Below, one piece after another: positions 34,649 through 46,241 of a DNA stretch of 64,000 nt. The stretch comes from Petrosia ficiformis. Lineage: Eukaryota; Porifera; Demospongiae; Haplosclerida; Petrosiidae. Location of the stretch: contig OX345636.1 of assembly GCA_947044365.1 (NCBI GenBank), positions 28,562,466 through 28,626,465 on the forward strand, in the 5' to 3' direction. Below the pieces are notes generated by a model. That model ran no database searches, had not been told where the DNA came from, and saw only the letters and a list, made by a program, of their open reading frames with translations. Within the stretch, counting starts at the first letter, position 1. Each line of letters opens with the position of its first letter. The position numbers were made by a program, and so were the translations under genes.

Positions 34649-35457
34649 TAATTATGTTTCTGTCTTATAGGCGTTCTATATTTATTAATTCGCTTCCTCC
34701 TCTCTGTCTTTTTGGTTCACCTTTGGAATTAGTTACTGAATTTAAGTATTTAGGTGTCACCATATGTTCTTCTTTATCCTGGTCTCCCCACATTTCTAAT
34801 ATTTGTGCAAAGGCTCGTAAATTACTTGGTCTTTTGTATAGACAATTTTATTTCTATTCTGATACCTCTACACTTTTACATCTTTATATTTCCCTTATTC
34901 GTCCTCATCTGGAATACTGCTCTTTTCTTTTTGACCCTCATTCTTCTCATCTCTCTTCCAAAATTGAAAAAGTCCAACACTTTGCTTGTAAAATTTGCAG
35001 CAAAGATTGGTCTTCTGATTACACCTTTCTTCTTTCCAAACTTCAACTACCCACTCTTCACTCTCGTCGCCAGAATGCAAAACTGATTTTTCTCTTCAAA
35101 ATTCTCCATAATCTGGTTGATTTCCCTGATCCTCCTCTTCAATTTCGGCCTGTTCCTTCCTATAATCTTCGTGCCTTTTCTTCTCAGAATCTCCAATATA
35201 TCACTTACAAGACCCAGTCTGCTCTGAATTCTTTTTTCCCAGATTCGATTAAATTATGGAATTCATTGCCGGACCATGTTAAATCATCTAAATCAATAAG
35301 TCAACTGAAGTTTTATATTAGATCTTATATGTAATAAAGTTATATCTTAAATATTTAATTAAGTTCTGTTTTTCTTTTATGTAAACTTACTCTTCATATT
35401 AGCCCTTGGCTATTGAGTATTTATGATATATAATATAAAAATAAAAATAAAAAGAAA
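34649..35457 (+). mobile_element. CR1/L2-like LINE, right part with A-rich tail
   Basis: Continuation of the LINE ORF interrupted at 31216: FLSYRRSIFINSLPPLC, EFKYLGVTICSSLSWSPHIS, LHLYISLIRPHLEYCSFLFD, KIEKVQHFACKICSK, FPDSIKLWNSLPDHVKSS, LKFYIRSYM then TAA at 35332-35334. This is the standard LINE C-terminus (YLGV, RP-LEY, LWN-LP). A short AT-rich 3' UTR ends in an AAAAATAAAAATAAAA tail near 35438-35457. Confidence 0.9.
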
Positions 35458-35840
35458 CAAATGATTCCAGGAGGTTCTGGTCACCAGCAGTAAGAAGTGA
35501 TGCACAAAGGTCATTTAAGGCCTTTGCAACAAGAGAAGTCATAGTAGTATGAATAATCTAGATCTTATGAATAATTCAAATTTGAATCAAGAATGCGTAA
35601 CCATAGTAACTAGTCGCATATTATTGTGTATTTCCCGTGTCATAAATCGCACATAAACTCGATAGTTTGAATTGCGTTAAAGAAAGTAGTTGTAACAATG
35701 GTAATACAACGAATAAGAAGACAAACGAGGTATGTATATATAGCTGAGAGACTATGTATTCATCTAATGCAAAAATCTGAAATTTGATAAAATATGCATA
35801 CATGACATTTTTTTGTTTATAACAGCTTATTGCACATACG

Positions 35841-36792
35841 GTCACATATGCTCTCTAAGTCAAATGATCTTGGATTATCAGTTTTATCTATGAATCAGCA
35901 CTACCTGGAATTGCATACTTACTTATCTAAAATTGAAACTAGTCCAGAAATTGTGTTTGAACAAAATTATCCATGTTTTTCAGTCTGAAAAACGAATTTA
36001 TGGTTCTCATGCCAAAGTAAACCACCGTCTAAATTCACAGGAAGTGTATGAGAATCTGCTTAACAGCATTGGAGTTGATTGTGACTTTTTGACTAAATTG
36101 TTAATTAAGGGTGCATCAAAAATGAAGGAGAAGTTGTCCTCATATGCTCAAGATCAGCTTCCTGGAGGTTGCTATTGGGAACCAGACCAACAGGTGCAGG
36201 ACATTTTGCGTGAATTAAAGCCGAGCAATGATGTATGTGAATCCATTCTTGGATTGAATGATTATTTGACAACTGCGATCCCAAATTTGCATCAAATGAC
36301 ACGTTCTAATCTTGTGCAGGTGAAAAAAAATGAAACACTGAAATGGCTTTCGAACCTTCCAGAAGATGAGCAATCAGCAATTGTTGACCTGGCAGTAAAA
36401 CAAAGGCGATTTGTAAGTAAAGAATGTCGGGATGAAGAGATGTTTGTATTTGTGTCTTTAGAAGTTTAATTTTTTTATTTTTCTTCTTTGCAGTACGAAA
36501 GAAAGTTTTATGTCAAAATCTACCTACTAATAGAAAACAAAGACCACTGAAGGACATTGTAATGGAGCTATGTGATTTCATTGACAAATGTACACTACCC
36601 ACAGAATGTGAATCATTCATCAGGAATCTAACCTCCTTAATTGGTCGAAAAGTGAGGCATAGATTTTTGGAAGAGGTAAGTGGCACTCCAACCTGGTACT
36701 CAGGTACAGTATTAGACTATTCATACCAGGAGAAGATCCACTGCCTCACATATTATTTTAACCTGACACTTGACTTAAATTCTTTTACTTAA
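35841..36792 (+). pseudogene. unknown repeated family with Tudor-like tail, copy 2
   Basis: Same family as 17532-18889. Blocks: NQHYLELHTYLSKIETSPEI, NYPCF, QSEKRIYGSHAKVNHRL, KGASKMKEKLSSYAQDQLPG, GCYWEPDQQVQDILREL, KPSNDVCESILGLNDYLTTA, LHQMTRSNLVQVKKNETLKW, LPEDEQSAIVDLAVKQRRFV, then a deletion, VRKKVLCQ, KQRPLKDIVMELCDFIDK, LTSLIGRKVRHRFLEEV and TWYSGTVLDYSYQEKIHC (Tudor-like tail). A one-base frameshift at the T run near 35970 separates the first two blocks. The N-terminal part is cut off near 35841. It is better preserved in its centre than copy 1. Confidence 0.75.
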
Positions 36793-37956
36793 ATTCTTTT
36801 AAATTGAGTTCTTTTTGACATCTTTTTCATCATGTGAATTATAAAATTATACAACTCAGAGTTAAAGGGTTAAGGGTTGTTTGCCCTGATTTGCATACAG
36901 CTACAGACTCCCTCCATAATATCGAGGTGGGAAGCTTCCACTTCAAGCCTTACTGCTCTAAACTCCATGATGAGTTAATGAATTAATTCCATCAGGTGTT
37001 TTACCTCCTCCCGGAGAGCATTAACATCAGATAAAGAAACTGTAAATATATATAGACATAATTTAAGTGTATGAAATTGTTTCTTGATATACCTGTTTTG
37101 CCCGAAGTACTGGACATTTCTGCAAACATGTAGAGTATAGAAAATGGTTCCAAGCTCCAAACAACAGCAATACCACACCTAAGATGTATGTATGTGTACA
37201 CACAAAATGATACTGTTGCACCAAAACACATTTAATAGGGTTAAACATGGTCTATGCAGCCTGATCAAAAACCTTTGCCTCCACCCAGATGGTTAGAGGT
37301 AACAAATCTTTCTCTTATTTATGTCACATATACATCAACTAACCCCCTTCACAAAATCATGGTGAGGAACCCGTTTGCACTCCAGCATAAAATCTTACAG
37401 CCAAAACCTTCTTGGGTACCAATTTTTGTGCACAATTAAGTGATTGTTTTCGAAAATGCAAAATTAGCACACTATGAAAATTTGGGAATACCACCTCCTG
37501 TGGAGAGACTTTTTTTGCATCCATATAGCTAGTTAGAAAGGTGTTTAAATTATGCTCAGTATTTTATAAAGTGCTGAGCCCCATGTTTGCTTCAAATCAC
37601 AATTTAATAAATTTCGTACAAGTCAATAAAATATCACTATACAGTAACAGTAATTACCTGAGTTCTACTGTCTCACTACTGTGGGGTTCAATTGACAAGT
37701 ACACCAATTACTGTTACTGTACTGTACTGTACTGTATGGCAGCGATATTGCATTTACAAATACTGTAAATGTGATTACAGCATACAGGGAGTAGTTTTGA
37801 TGTCATTGTTACTGTGGAAACAACATTTTCCCAATTTGTGGGTGGCTATGTTGCAGATTTAATGCTATGTGAATTTAATTCAGGAAAAGAATATAAAAAT
37901 TTGCATACTATTTAATTAATAATAAGCTCACCTTTTAACTAAGGAATGGGCCTATT
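36793..37956. other. no gene; inverted repeat
   Basis: Non-coding. Contains an inverted repeat CAGTAACAGTAATTA (about 37641) / TAATTACTGTTACTG (about 37707) followed by a TGTACTG tandem run (about 37716-37736). Other short frames have no motifs. Confidence 0.5.
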
Positions 37957-39915
37957 TTAGTGTTGACCATAGTCAGACAACCCCATACCACCAGGCTTTA
38001 CCGAGTAGTACGCTCCAGCTGATATATTACTGGTATAGCACTCCGATGTCCAGGCCAAATTTTTTGATATTTCTGAAATGAACAAACCGTGAATGTCTGT
38101 TTTCAGATGATGAAATAGTCCCTTCTGTCTAATCTTTTCCGTATTATAAACTAAACATTCTGGGCCCCCTAGCGTCCCTGCTATATTGTCTAACCACTCG
38201 TGTAAATTATTTCTGGATTGGGCTGGTGTTGCACCTATTTGAAAATAAGGAGTCAGTGAAGTGGGTGTGCTGATAACCTTGGACTTAATTGTGACCTTCT
38301 TAGTAGGTCTTTCATCTAACTGAGTGAGTTAAAGGTCTGTGCAGTTTAAAAGGTAGAAGTTCTACTGGTAATTACAAAAGTGGGCATCACCCTTGGAACT
38401 GTATATGGTATTTGCTTAAATGGAGCTTTGGGCTCGGCGTTAAAACAAGATGGGCGTTTGTTCTCTTAAGCTATTTGAAGCTTTCCATATATCATTATCA
38501 ATCTTATTACTAACTACCTACCATGTTCAAACCACTGTGTTACATGTACTTCCATGAGTGCGGACTGAGGGCAGACGGAGTCTGCAAGACTTGATGGAGG
38601 AGACGATGGCCGACGCCCAACTTTCTAAAAAGTGCCTGCTTAGAATAACTAGCTTTCATTTACACTGTAGCTCTCTTTCTGTACTCTCGATAACAAATGC
38701 TAGACTAATTTATTAATTATTACTGTTTCTTTAGCTTTCACCCCCGGCGTCTAAACAAGGCAGGCGCTTATTCAGGTGAGGCGTTTCTTTAAGCATATAC
38801 GGTACTATACTTTCAAGTACATGCTTTCTGCTGATAAAGCAAAAAGGGTTGCACCCATACTAGAATAGAGATCTGAATAGGCACCTATATTCAGTATATT
38901 GAATACATAGGCAGAGCATAGGTATAGGCAACTGCATTGCCTATACAGCTTACACAATATTTTTCAGGCTTTGTAGATACATTATTGTCAAACCCACTAG
39001 TACAATCTGAAGATGTGTGCAACCAAGGCTGAATATGCCTGTAACTACATGTACATGTACTTTTGGCTGAATGTAGAGCACACGAACAATAGAATAATTT
39101 AACATTATACCATGTGTGAATAGTTGTAAACTAGATAAATACAACTATATAGTTCACACACAAACAATATCGGATCAGATCTGCATGCATATAGGCAAAT
39201 TGCTGTATAGGTGCAACACTAATCTCTATGTGTCTCTCTCACCAACTTGTCTTTCCAGCAAAGTAAGTTAAACGTACTCAAGGCAGGTATATCATTGTGT
39301 ATTTTGGTATAAATAGTAAATACCACTTAGCCCTACATGCACATTTTAAGTGTCACGATAGTAATAATGAAGTGTCTTTCTTTTTCTTACCTTGTTGCAA
39401 TGAGGGCAATAAGTTAGCAATGGCAGGTTGCCCCAACACTTGGTGCACTTCCGCATCGGAATTTAAAATGAAAATGCAACCAGAGTCATCATATTCCCCT
39501 AAATTATCACCACACCCAGTTATTTTAGTTCTCTTGAGTGGAGGGGTGTGTGTTCCTGAGGAAGAGACGTATAAGTAAACTCTTTGTGACTATGTCTTGA
39601 TTGAGGATACATGTATAAACACAAGTCCCAAGAAGGGAGGAGTACACATCTAGCTAAGTATTATACTCATAGATCACAAGTATACTGTATATAATGAAGC
39701 CATCAGGAAATGATACATGTAGGGATGTCAAGGTTGAGATAACATGTCAGTTTATATTTGCTGAAATGAATATTGCTTCTTGTATTTGAATACACATTTT
39801 TCATACATTCAAATACCAAGCAATGAAAGAATATTCCAATATTCGTTTCAGCAGTACTCTGTATATCACAAAAAAAAAACAATCATGTACCTTCAGATTC
39901 AGTTTTTTCGCTCAT
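37957..39915 (-). CDS. orphan three-exon gene, 182 residues, intact
   Basis: Exons 39891-39915 (ATG at 39915, MSEKTESE), 39391-39555 and 37957-38315, stop at 37957. Each boundary is GT-AG and the phases (1, 1) join exactly: 25, 165 and 359 bases. Segments include THTPPLKRTKITGCGDNLGE, DSGCIFILNSDAEVHQVLGQ, IANLLPSLQQDERPTKKVTI, TPYFQIGATPAQSRNNLHEW, LDNIAGTLGGPECLVYNTEK, HHLKTDIHGLFISEISKNLA and a C-terminus YYSVKPGGMGLSDYGQH. N-terminal third hydrophilic and basic, C-terminal half globular-looking; no signal peptide or membrane segment. I do not recognise the family. Exons at 41658-43738 begin in a similar way (KRIKLEEDD, then CIISLTSSA), hinting at a local paralogue. Likely a real gene. Confidence 0.65.
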
Positions 39916-40042
39916 GATAAGGCTATGGAACGAGGGAGAGAAAAAAAGAGAGAGAGAGATACATGTATATACTGTACTCCTTACTATATCTAAAGTGAAG
40001 TACGTGTAATTCCCATTGTTAATTTTGCAGATTCTAATAATA

Positions 40043-40465
40043 TGTGACCGTCTACGCGAAAACCAGGCATAAGTGACAAAATTTCAGAATTGATTTTTTG
40101 TCTTGCCTGAACAGAGCATTAAATTAGCTATAGAATGATATATTATACATCCCAATCATGTAAAAGATAAAGCTACAGTGACCGATTTAACCATGGCAGT
40201 CACAAATACTTTATTTGGAGAAAAACGCAATTAAATGAATTTTTTAACCATTAAAATTAATGTTTAGCAATTTATTTAGCAGGGCTAGCAAAGCACAGAA
40301 AGGTCTCTAAGACTTGCTAAAGGTATCAGAAGACTGGTAAACATTGGTGAAGCTTTTCATGTAATAAAATAGTGATCGGCCAAATAATTCAGAACTGTCT
40401 ACTTTCAATCATATCTCCAAATTATAATTTGTCACTTATGCCTGGTTTTCGCGTAGACGGTCACA
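40043..40465. mobile_element. 423-base MITE with perfect 38-base TIRs and TA flanks
   Basis: The left 38 bases (40043-40080, starting TGTGACCGTCTACGCGAAAA) are exactly inverted at 40428-40465. TA flanks both ends. The first seven bases equal the start of the 31217-34648 transposon, so the same type of transposase may move it. The interior is AT-rich and non-coding. Confidence 0.9.
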
Positions 40466-41339
40466 TATGCTTATGTAATAGGCTGAGTGATAACATCGTA
40501 TATATTCACTATCATGATAGTATCATGTATGTATGCTCTTTATTGCACAATTTAAAGCATGATCAATCCTTACCAAAGAAGGACAAAAACCCAAATAAAA
40601 TATTCAGCTCATAGAATAAATATACATTAATATGATAATAACCATAATAATGTAAAAGGTAAAGGAACTGCATGTGAATAAAATAAATAAACAATGTAAT
40701 AATTATAATAGCGAAGTTGTACTTACAAACATGTATTTAGGGTTGTAAAATATATCGCTGAGGTACATGTACATGTAATCATGTACTTTGCTATTTCTGT
40801 TTTGATACATTCAAAACATATGTGTACAATGTACTTGTGCATTAGTCTCGCATAGCCAAACCCAACTTACTATGAAGGAGAGGTCTGGTCAACCCACTGT
40901 ACATGTACTAGCTAAAGAGTTTAGAAAAACCATAATCAAAATACATATATTCATAATTATACTTACTTTGTATTTTGCTTCATAGCAGTGTAAATATTTG
41001 TAGGGTTATATGTAAGTTGTTTGTTTAATTTTGTGACCTACATTAATTTTCCAGCCTTGTTCACACACTTTTTGGGTTTTGACGTTTCTACATCTTTAAA
41101 AATGGTTTTTATTATTCTTGTAATATATTATGTGCAAACACATGATACATGTACATGTACATCTATTCCTACATGTATATCCGTCATGGCAGAAAGCTTA
41201 GAGCCAACTCAATGTTTTAGCAGCCACTACATCAATTGTATTTGATTTCAAGCTGTGATTCGACAGCAATAGCCTTCAAGATGTTTCCTTGTACACTTTT
41301 GATGCCAGAAGTCTTCTGAAACACCAGTCATGAGTTATA

Positions 41340-41530
41340 AAAATTGTCATAACTTTATAACCGAAAGGTTTTAGAAAAAGCCTATTGTTATTTTTATCCT
41401 TGGACGATTTGAAGTATGTTGGTAGCTCGATCGATGTTCCAATGTTGTTAGAAATTTGTTAAAGGACACACACACACACACAAACTTACAGTAACCCTCC
41501 ACTCTGCATACGTGGGCAAGGATTAAATAT
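41340..41530. repeat. dispersed repeat, copy 2
   Basis: TTTTAGAAAAAGCCTATTGT, GACGATTTGAAGTATGTTGG, a (CA)n run and AACTTACAGTAACCCTCCAC...GGGCAAGGATTAA. A near copy lies at 43515-43685 and a partial one at 13440-13570. No coding capacity. Confidence 0.75.
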
Positions 41531-41657
41531 TACAAACAAGCTAGTAACAGTAAAACAAAAATCTTAAAATTTGAACCTGTCGAACAGTACAAAAATCTTG
41601 AAAATTGAACAGCACTATATATTATTTGTCATAGTCCTACATCAAAGATGTATTTAC

Positions 41658-43738
41658 CTGTTTTCTTCCCCGGAAAAAAAAACCCCCACCGTCCTTGGTA
41701 TCACTGTCATCTTGCTCTCATGTCCGTTCATGATGACTACTCTGCCAAGGGACAGGTCCTGGCTCTGTAATTTTCGAGTCCAGCTATAAATGAAAAAAAA
41801 AAAAGACAAAGGCAATGAAACTGGTATAGTTCCACTGTAAATTTTTTATTAGTGCATATTTCATGACATCAAGCCAATCAGATAATCAGTGTGCACTAAC
41901 TATATTTAATACAGTTATATGGCACCTTGTACAGTTACCTGTGAAGATGCAAGAAATGTCTACTGATATGCCACTAACTCTTTTAGAACACTCTCTATGA
42001 TGTTTTAAAGTGGCACTATGGTAGGCCAATAAAGCTTGAGATCAAAACAAAAACAGTCAGATTCCTGTGGACTACCAAGTGGAGATGACTAGAAACTTTA
42101 TTCACAATAATACCGTAATGTTTATAATTAGTCATTAATTTTGGACACACTCCTCATGAATATTAATAAGTTGTCAGGGACAAGCGAGTTTTTTGCCTAC
42201 TTCCCCTATGGACAAGTGGATTAGAAAGTTAAATTTGAACCCTGCTCCCTGCAACCAACGAAAAATGAATTTGGTAGCCACGACATGTTTATAAGGTATT
42301 TTAATGAAGTTGGAAGGAATCTAAGCTGTTTAAGATACAGATGTTAATACAGACTACCTAAGGTTGTGGCTGTTGCCTTATAGACTCCTAAATAAAACAA
42401 TTTACCTTGCTGCAACAAAGAATGATTTTGCATCTATGGGTTTTTTTAATGGCCTTCTCTTTCCAACAATAAGTTAGATTTTTAAATAAAAGTGTAAAGT
42501 ATAAAGCATTTGAAATGCATGTTAGTGCGAGGGAGCAGAGTTTTTTTATCATCCTTCCCTATTTCGAACTAGTGATATTCTGATAAGAGATTTTACCAAT
42601 AAACTGATATCTACCAATATCCAATATTACATTCACCTTCTGCTAACAATAAAAGCAAGCATTTTTCAATAATAGAAAGTATCATAGAAAGATTTTAATT
42701 ATTAGCACACTAACTATAGTATCAGTTACATCACTGACCAAAAATGGACACAGAAATAATGATTGATCAGTTATCAGTGGATCACTACTTGAAACAAATG
42801 CATGTACTTTACCTATTGCCCTTTTGATGACTGCACTGCTCGTCAATGATATAATACAGACTGGATCCACATTCTACATACAGAAATACAAAAGAAGACA
42901 TGATCAGGCTTTCATTTAGAAAAAAGTTGAATGTTGAGAACTTTGGGGGGGGGGGGGGGGGGGGGCGATGTATAGGGTTGGTGTGGTCTGCACACCAACT
43001 GCCTAGGGGGGTGTGGGGGCATGCTCCCCCAGGGATTTTTTGGGTGTTAGACTCTCTGAGGTAATTTCTGGTGCATTTTCAGACTACAATGATGTAACTG
43101 TTTGAGATACTATTTTTGGAATCTAAACCCAAAATAGTTGTATTCAGCTAACTATTATAACATTAAAAATATTTTTGGGCAACCAAATTCCCAAGGGGGG
43201 GCGAATGCCCCCCACCCCCCCCCCCCCCCCTAAATGAAACCCTGATGATGTTATTAATTATGATAAAAAACAAAATCCCATCACCACTACTTGTAGAGAT
43301 GAACCATTAACATCCAACTTTGCCATCAAAATTTCACATGGTATATTTGGTTAGTGTAGGGATTAGGGATTGGGGTTCAGGTTTGGGTTCAATGACAAAT
43401 TTAGACATGAATTGCAAAGGTTATGTAATAATGTACAGTTGAGAGACTTTTCTTAACAGATTAACCGCCAACGTTGGCCTAGTGGGCAAACTATATATAT
43501 ATACAATATATAGTAATTTATAACCAAAAGGTTTTAGAAAAAGCCTATTGTTACTTTTGATCGTTGCACGATTTGAAGTCTGTCAATAGCTCAAATGAAG
43601 TCCCAATGTTTAGTAAAAGACAGAGACACACACAAACTGATTACAGTAACCTTCTGTTCCACCTACATGGGCGAGGGTTAATAACTATGATATGCCCACC
43701 TGGTAATCATCTTCCTCCAGTTTTATTCGTTTAGTCAT
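41658..43738 (-). CDS. hypothetical small-exon gene (tentative)
   Basis: Candidate exons: 43700-43738 (ATG at 43738, MTKRIKLEEDDYQ, GT donor), 42813-42873 (NVDPVCIISLTSSAVIKRAI) and 41658-41783 (TRKLQSQDLSLGRVVIMNGH, ESKMTVIPRTVGVFFSGEEN), all with AG/GT borders; one more possible exon lies near 41940-41990 (CSKRVSGISVDISCIF). The first two join in phase; the 41658 exon does not join the others directly, so an exon is missing or the last piece belongs elsewhere. A MITE (42905-43244) sits in the first intron. Start resembles the orphan gene at 37957-39915. Confidence 0.35.
42905..43244. mobile_element. 340-base element with CAGG-type TIRs and long G/C runs
   Basis: CAGGCTTTCATTTAG (42905) is inverted as TAAATGAAACCCTG (43231-43244). 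Inside the ends stand a run of more than 20 G (about 42943-42965) and a C-rich run (about 43209-43230). ATGAT occurs outside both ends as a possible target duplication. The CAGG start suggests a hAT-like MITE. The homopolymer arms would form a very stable stem. Confidence 0.7.
43515..43685. repeat. dispersed repeat, copy 3
   Basis: Matches 41340-41530 in order: GGTTTTAGAAAAAGCCTATT, CACGATTTGAAGTCTGT, an ACACACACAA run, TTACAGTAACCTTCTG and GGGCGAGGGTTAATA. Confidence 0.75.
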
Positions 43739-43750
43739 GTTGTATGTTGT

Positions 43751-44720
43751 GTGCAGGCACAAGAGAATTCGAAAACTGGAAAAAAAATGAGGAATCCATA
43801 CAACTATAATATCAACAACACACAAGACATGGACCAACTGCAGAGACAATACAAAACGAAAGAAATATTTATTCCCTTGTAATTAGGTAAACTTCTCGTA
43901 CTGTCTTGCGGTTAGTCCGTGTTTGATTCCAATGGACTAACCAATAATCTCTAGAGATAGTATCACAGTCCGGAGATAATTCAGCAACTATCACAGTCCA
44001 GAGGTTCAATTATTTAATTATTGAGGGAGGAAGGAGAGAGAGTAAGTAACGCCTGATGACAAACAAACATGAAACATACACAACATTCATAACTCACAAT
44101 CACAGGTTCACAAAGGTTGGTTAGATATACTATAGGCAGAACAACTGAGTGAACTGAGGAAGTTATTAGGTATAGATTACAGAGAGAGAGATAGAGAGAG
44201 AGAGAGAGACAGAGAGAGAAAATAAATGCGGTGCAGGCACAAGAGAATAGGAAAACTGGAAAAAAAATGAGGAATCCATACAGCTATAATATCAACAAGA
44301 CACGGACCAACTGCAGAGACAATACAAAACGAAAGGATGTTTATTCCCTTGTAATTAGGTAAACTTCTCGTACTGTCTTGCAGTTAGTCCGTGTTTGATT
44401 CCAATGGACTAACCAATAATCTCTAGAGATAGTATCACAGTCCGGAGCAAATTCAGCAACTATCACAGTCCGGAGGTTCAATTATTTAATTATTGAGGGA
44501 GGAAGGAGAGAGAGTAAGTAAAGCCTGATCTTTTTCAAGAGACAAACAAACATGAAACATACACAACATTCATAACTCATAATCACAGCTCCACAAAGGT
44601 TGGTTAGATATACTATAGGCAGAACAACTGAGTGAACTCAGGAAGTTATTAGGTATAGATTAGAGAGAGAGAGGGAGAGACAGGGAGAGAGAGAGACAGA
44701 CAGAGAGACAGAGAGACAGA
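43751..44720. repeat. two tandem copies of a 480-base unit
   Basis: Units start at 43751 and 44231 (GTGCAGGCACAAGAGAAT) and agree almost throughout: CCAACTGCAGAGACAATACA, AACTTCTCGTACTGTCTTGC, TCTCTAGAGATAGTATCACA, TTGGTTAGATATACTATAGG, ending in a long (GA)n run. A third partial unit begins after 44720 (GATACGCATGCATTTAGAAA). The layout recalls the 15650-16232 satellite. No gene. Confidence 0.9.
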
Positions 44721-44979
44721 GAGAGAATATGATACGCATGCATTTAGAAAACTGAGGATTCTATACAGTAACTATAACACACAAGAAACTAACCAAAACC
44801 CAAAAAACAAAATCTTCAGAAAAAGAGACAGGTTTCAAACTTTCAGTCTTTCAATACGACGCATGGTTATTCCAAACGACGTACACCTCTTTATATATCA
44901 ACGGAGGTATGTCATGTGAGTAATTGACCAATGAGATATATGTACACAGCTCTATCACACCCATTTTAGTTTATTTAAT

Positions 44980-45540
44980 TATTTAATTAATTAATAATAA
45001 TTTATTTTTGGTAATAAATTATAGACAATGCGACAGCCGTATTTATTACAGCCTTATTTATACCCATACATGGCCAAGTAGATTTAGACTTTTCACTACA
45101 TTGAATCTTTATAATTGCACGCAATTCGCAATTTTTATATTGATAATTTGGTCAAAGTATGTATATCAAGCCTATCAGGCACACCACATTGACATATAAA
45201 ATTGCAGCTGGCCTGAATTTTTAAATGGCTAGCTAGTCCTTATAGTAGGAGTTGCTAGGTGTGAGGGTTTAAATTAGTATTGAAATGATATTAATGATAT
45301 TCACATAGAAAATGTCGTAGTATAAAATGATGAATCTTTTTAGCTATGCCCAACAGACACATTGATTTTAGTTCATCATTGGTTAAATTGAGAAATTCTG
45401 AACCATCAATGTAATTCGCTATATTAAAATAATGTTAGAAAACAAAGCAAAGCTTATGAAATAGAAAAGCCACAAACAATAAATTTCCAAACTCAGTTAA
45501 CAATATAAACTAACCATCACTACAGTGAAGACTCTACATA
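44980..45540. other. no gene seen
   Basis: AT-rich sequence between a satellite and a minus-strand gene start; nothing recognisable. Confidence 0.5.
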
Positions 45541-45555
45541 CATGTATTGACTTAC

Positions 45556-45773
45556 CTTCAAATGATTGACAAAATTCGTATGGTATATGTTTCCTTACAC
45601 AACCAATCAGCCACTTCTTCTGGAGTCATGAAACTATTGATCTCATCTACAATACATAAAGGAACTTTTTAAAAAAAGGTTTTTTTTTCGTTTTTAAATT
45701 TGATCACTAATGTACCTGTTTCAGGTGACCAGACATTGTCACTTACGATCTGTCCCTCAAAACTTTCTGACAT
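45556..45773 (-). CDS. first exons of a SAM-domain-like protein
   Basis: Exon 45716-45773 starts at ATG 45773 (MSESFEGQIVSDNVWSPET) and ends with GT; exon 45556-45646 continues DEINSFMTPEEVADWLCKE and, after one base too many in an A run near 45590, HIPYEFCQSFEG up to a GT donor. TPEEVADWL followed by IPYEFCQSFE fits the first helices of a sterile alpha motif (SAM) domain, a protein-protein interaction module. The single-base shift may be an error or a real mutation. Later exons were not identified. Confidence 0.5.
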
Positions 45774-45840
45774 TTTGATCTTTATGGGGTGCCATTTGTT
45801 TCAAAATTAAGTTTTGGAGGACACGCCCGACAATTGTCGG

Positions 45841-46145
45841 TGATTTAGCCTAAATATCGTCGACATTTACCCAAATGTCGGTGAATCACAGATATTTAGC
45901 GGTGTTAGCCTAAATATCGTCGACATTTAGCCAAATATCAGTGATTTTAGGCTTAATGTCGCTGATTTAGCACAAATATAGTCGACATTTAGCTAAATAA
46001 CTGTGATTTAGCGTAAATATCGTCGACATTTAGCTAAATGTAGGTGATTTAGTCTAAATATTGTTGCCATTTAACTAAATGTCGGTGATTTAGACTAAAT
46101 TTAGCTAAATAACTGTGATTTGGCCTACATGTCAGTGATTTAGCC
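45841..46145. repeat. minisatellite of about 60-base units with GTCGAC palindromes
   Basis: Two units are exactly 60 bases apart (TAAATATCGTCGACATTTA at 45851 and 45911), then further diverged and shortened units run to about 46145. Each holds AAATATCGTCGACATTT, a near-palindrome, and GTGATTTAG. No protein frame survives across units. Confidence 0.85.
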
Positions 46146-46241
46146 CGCTGTGTAAGCGTTGGTCCTTGTTTTATGTGTAAATTGTTGGGTTGGGCTATGC
46201 CATGAGACCTACTACACTTCTCAAGATAGATCGAATTTCTC

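Noticed and set aside
34649..35334. Separate gene of 243 codons
   Set aside because: It is the continuation of the LINE reverse transcriptase ORF interrupted at 31216.
35690..35850. GGTCACA at about 35840 as right end of a TGTGACC element
   Set aside because: No matching left end could be found between the LINE tail and this point.
45841..46145. CRISPR-like array of regularly spaced repeats
   Set aside because: Unit length drifts, the 'spacers' are themselves repeated, there are no cas genes and the context is spliced eukaryotic DNA. It is a minisatellite.
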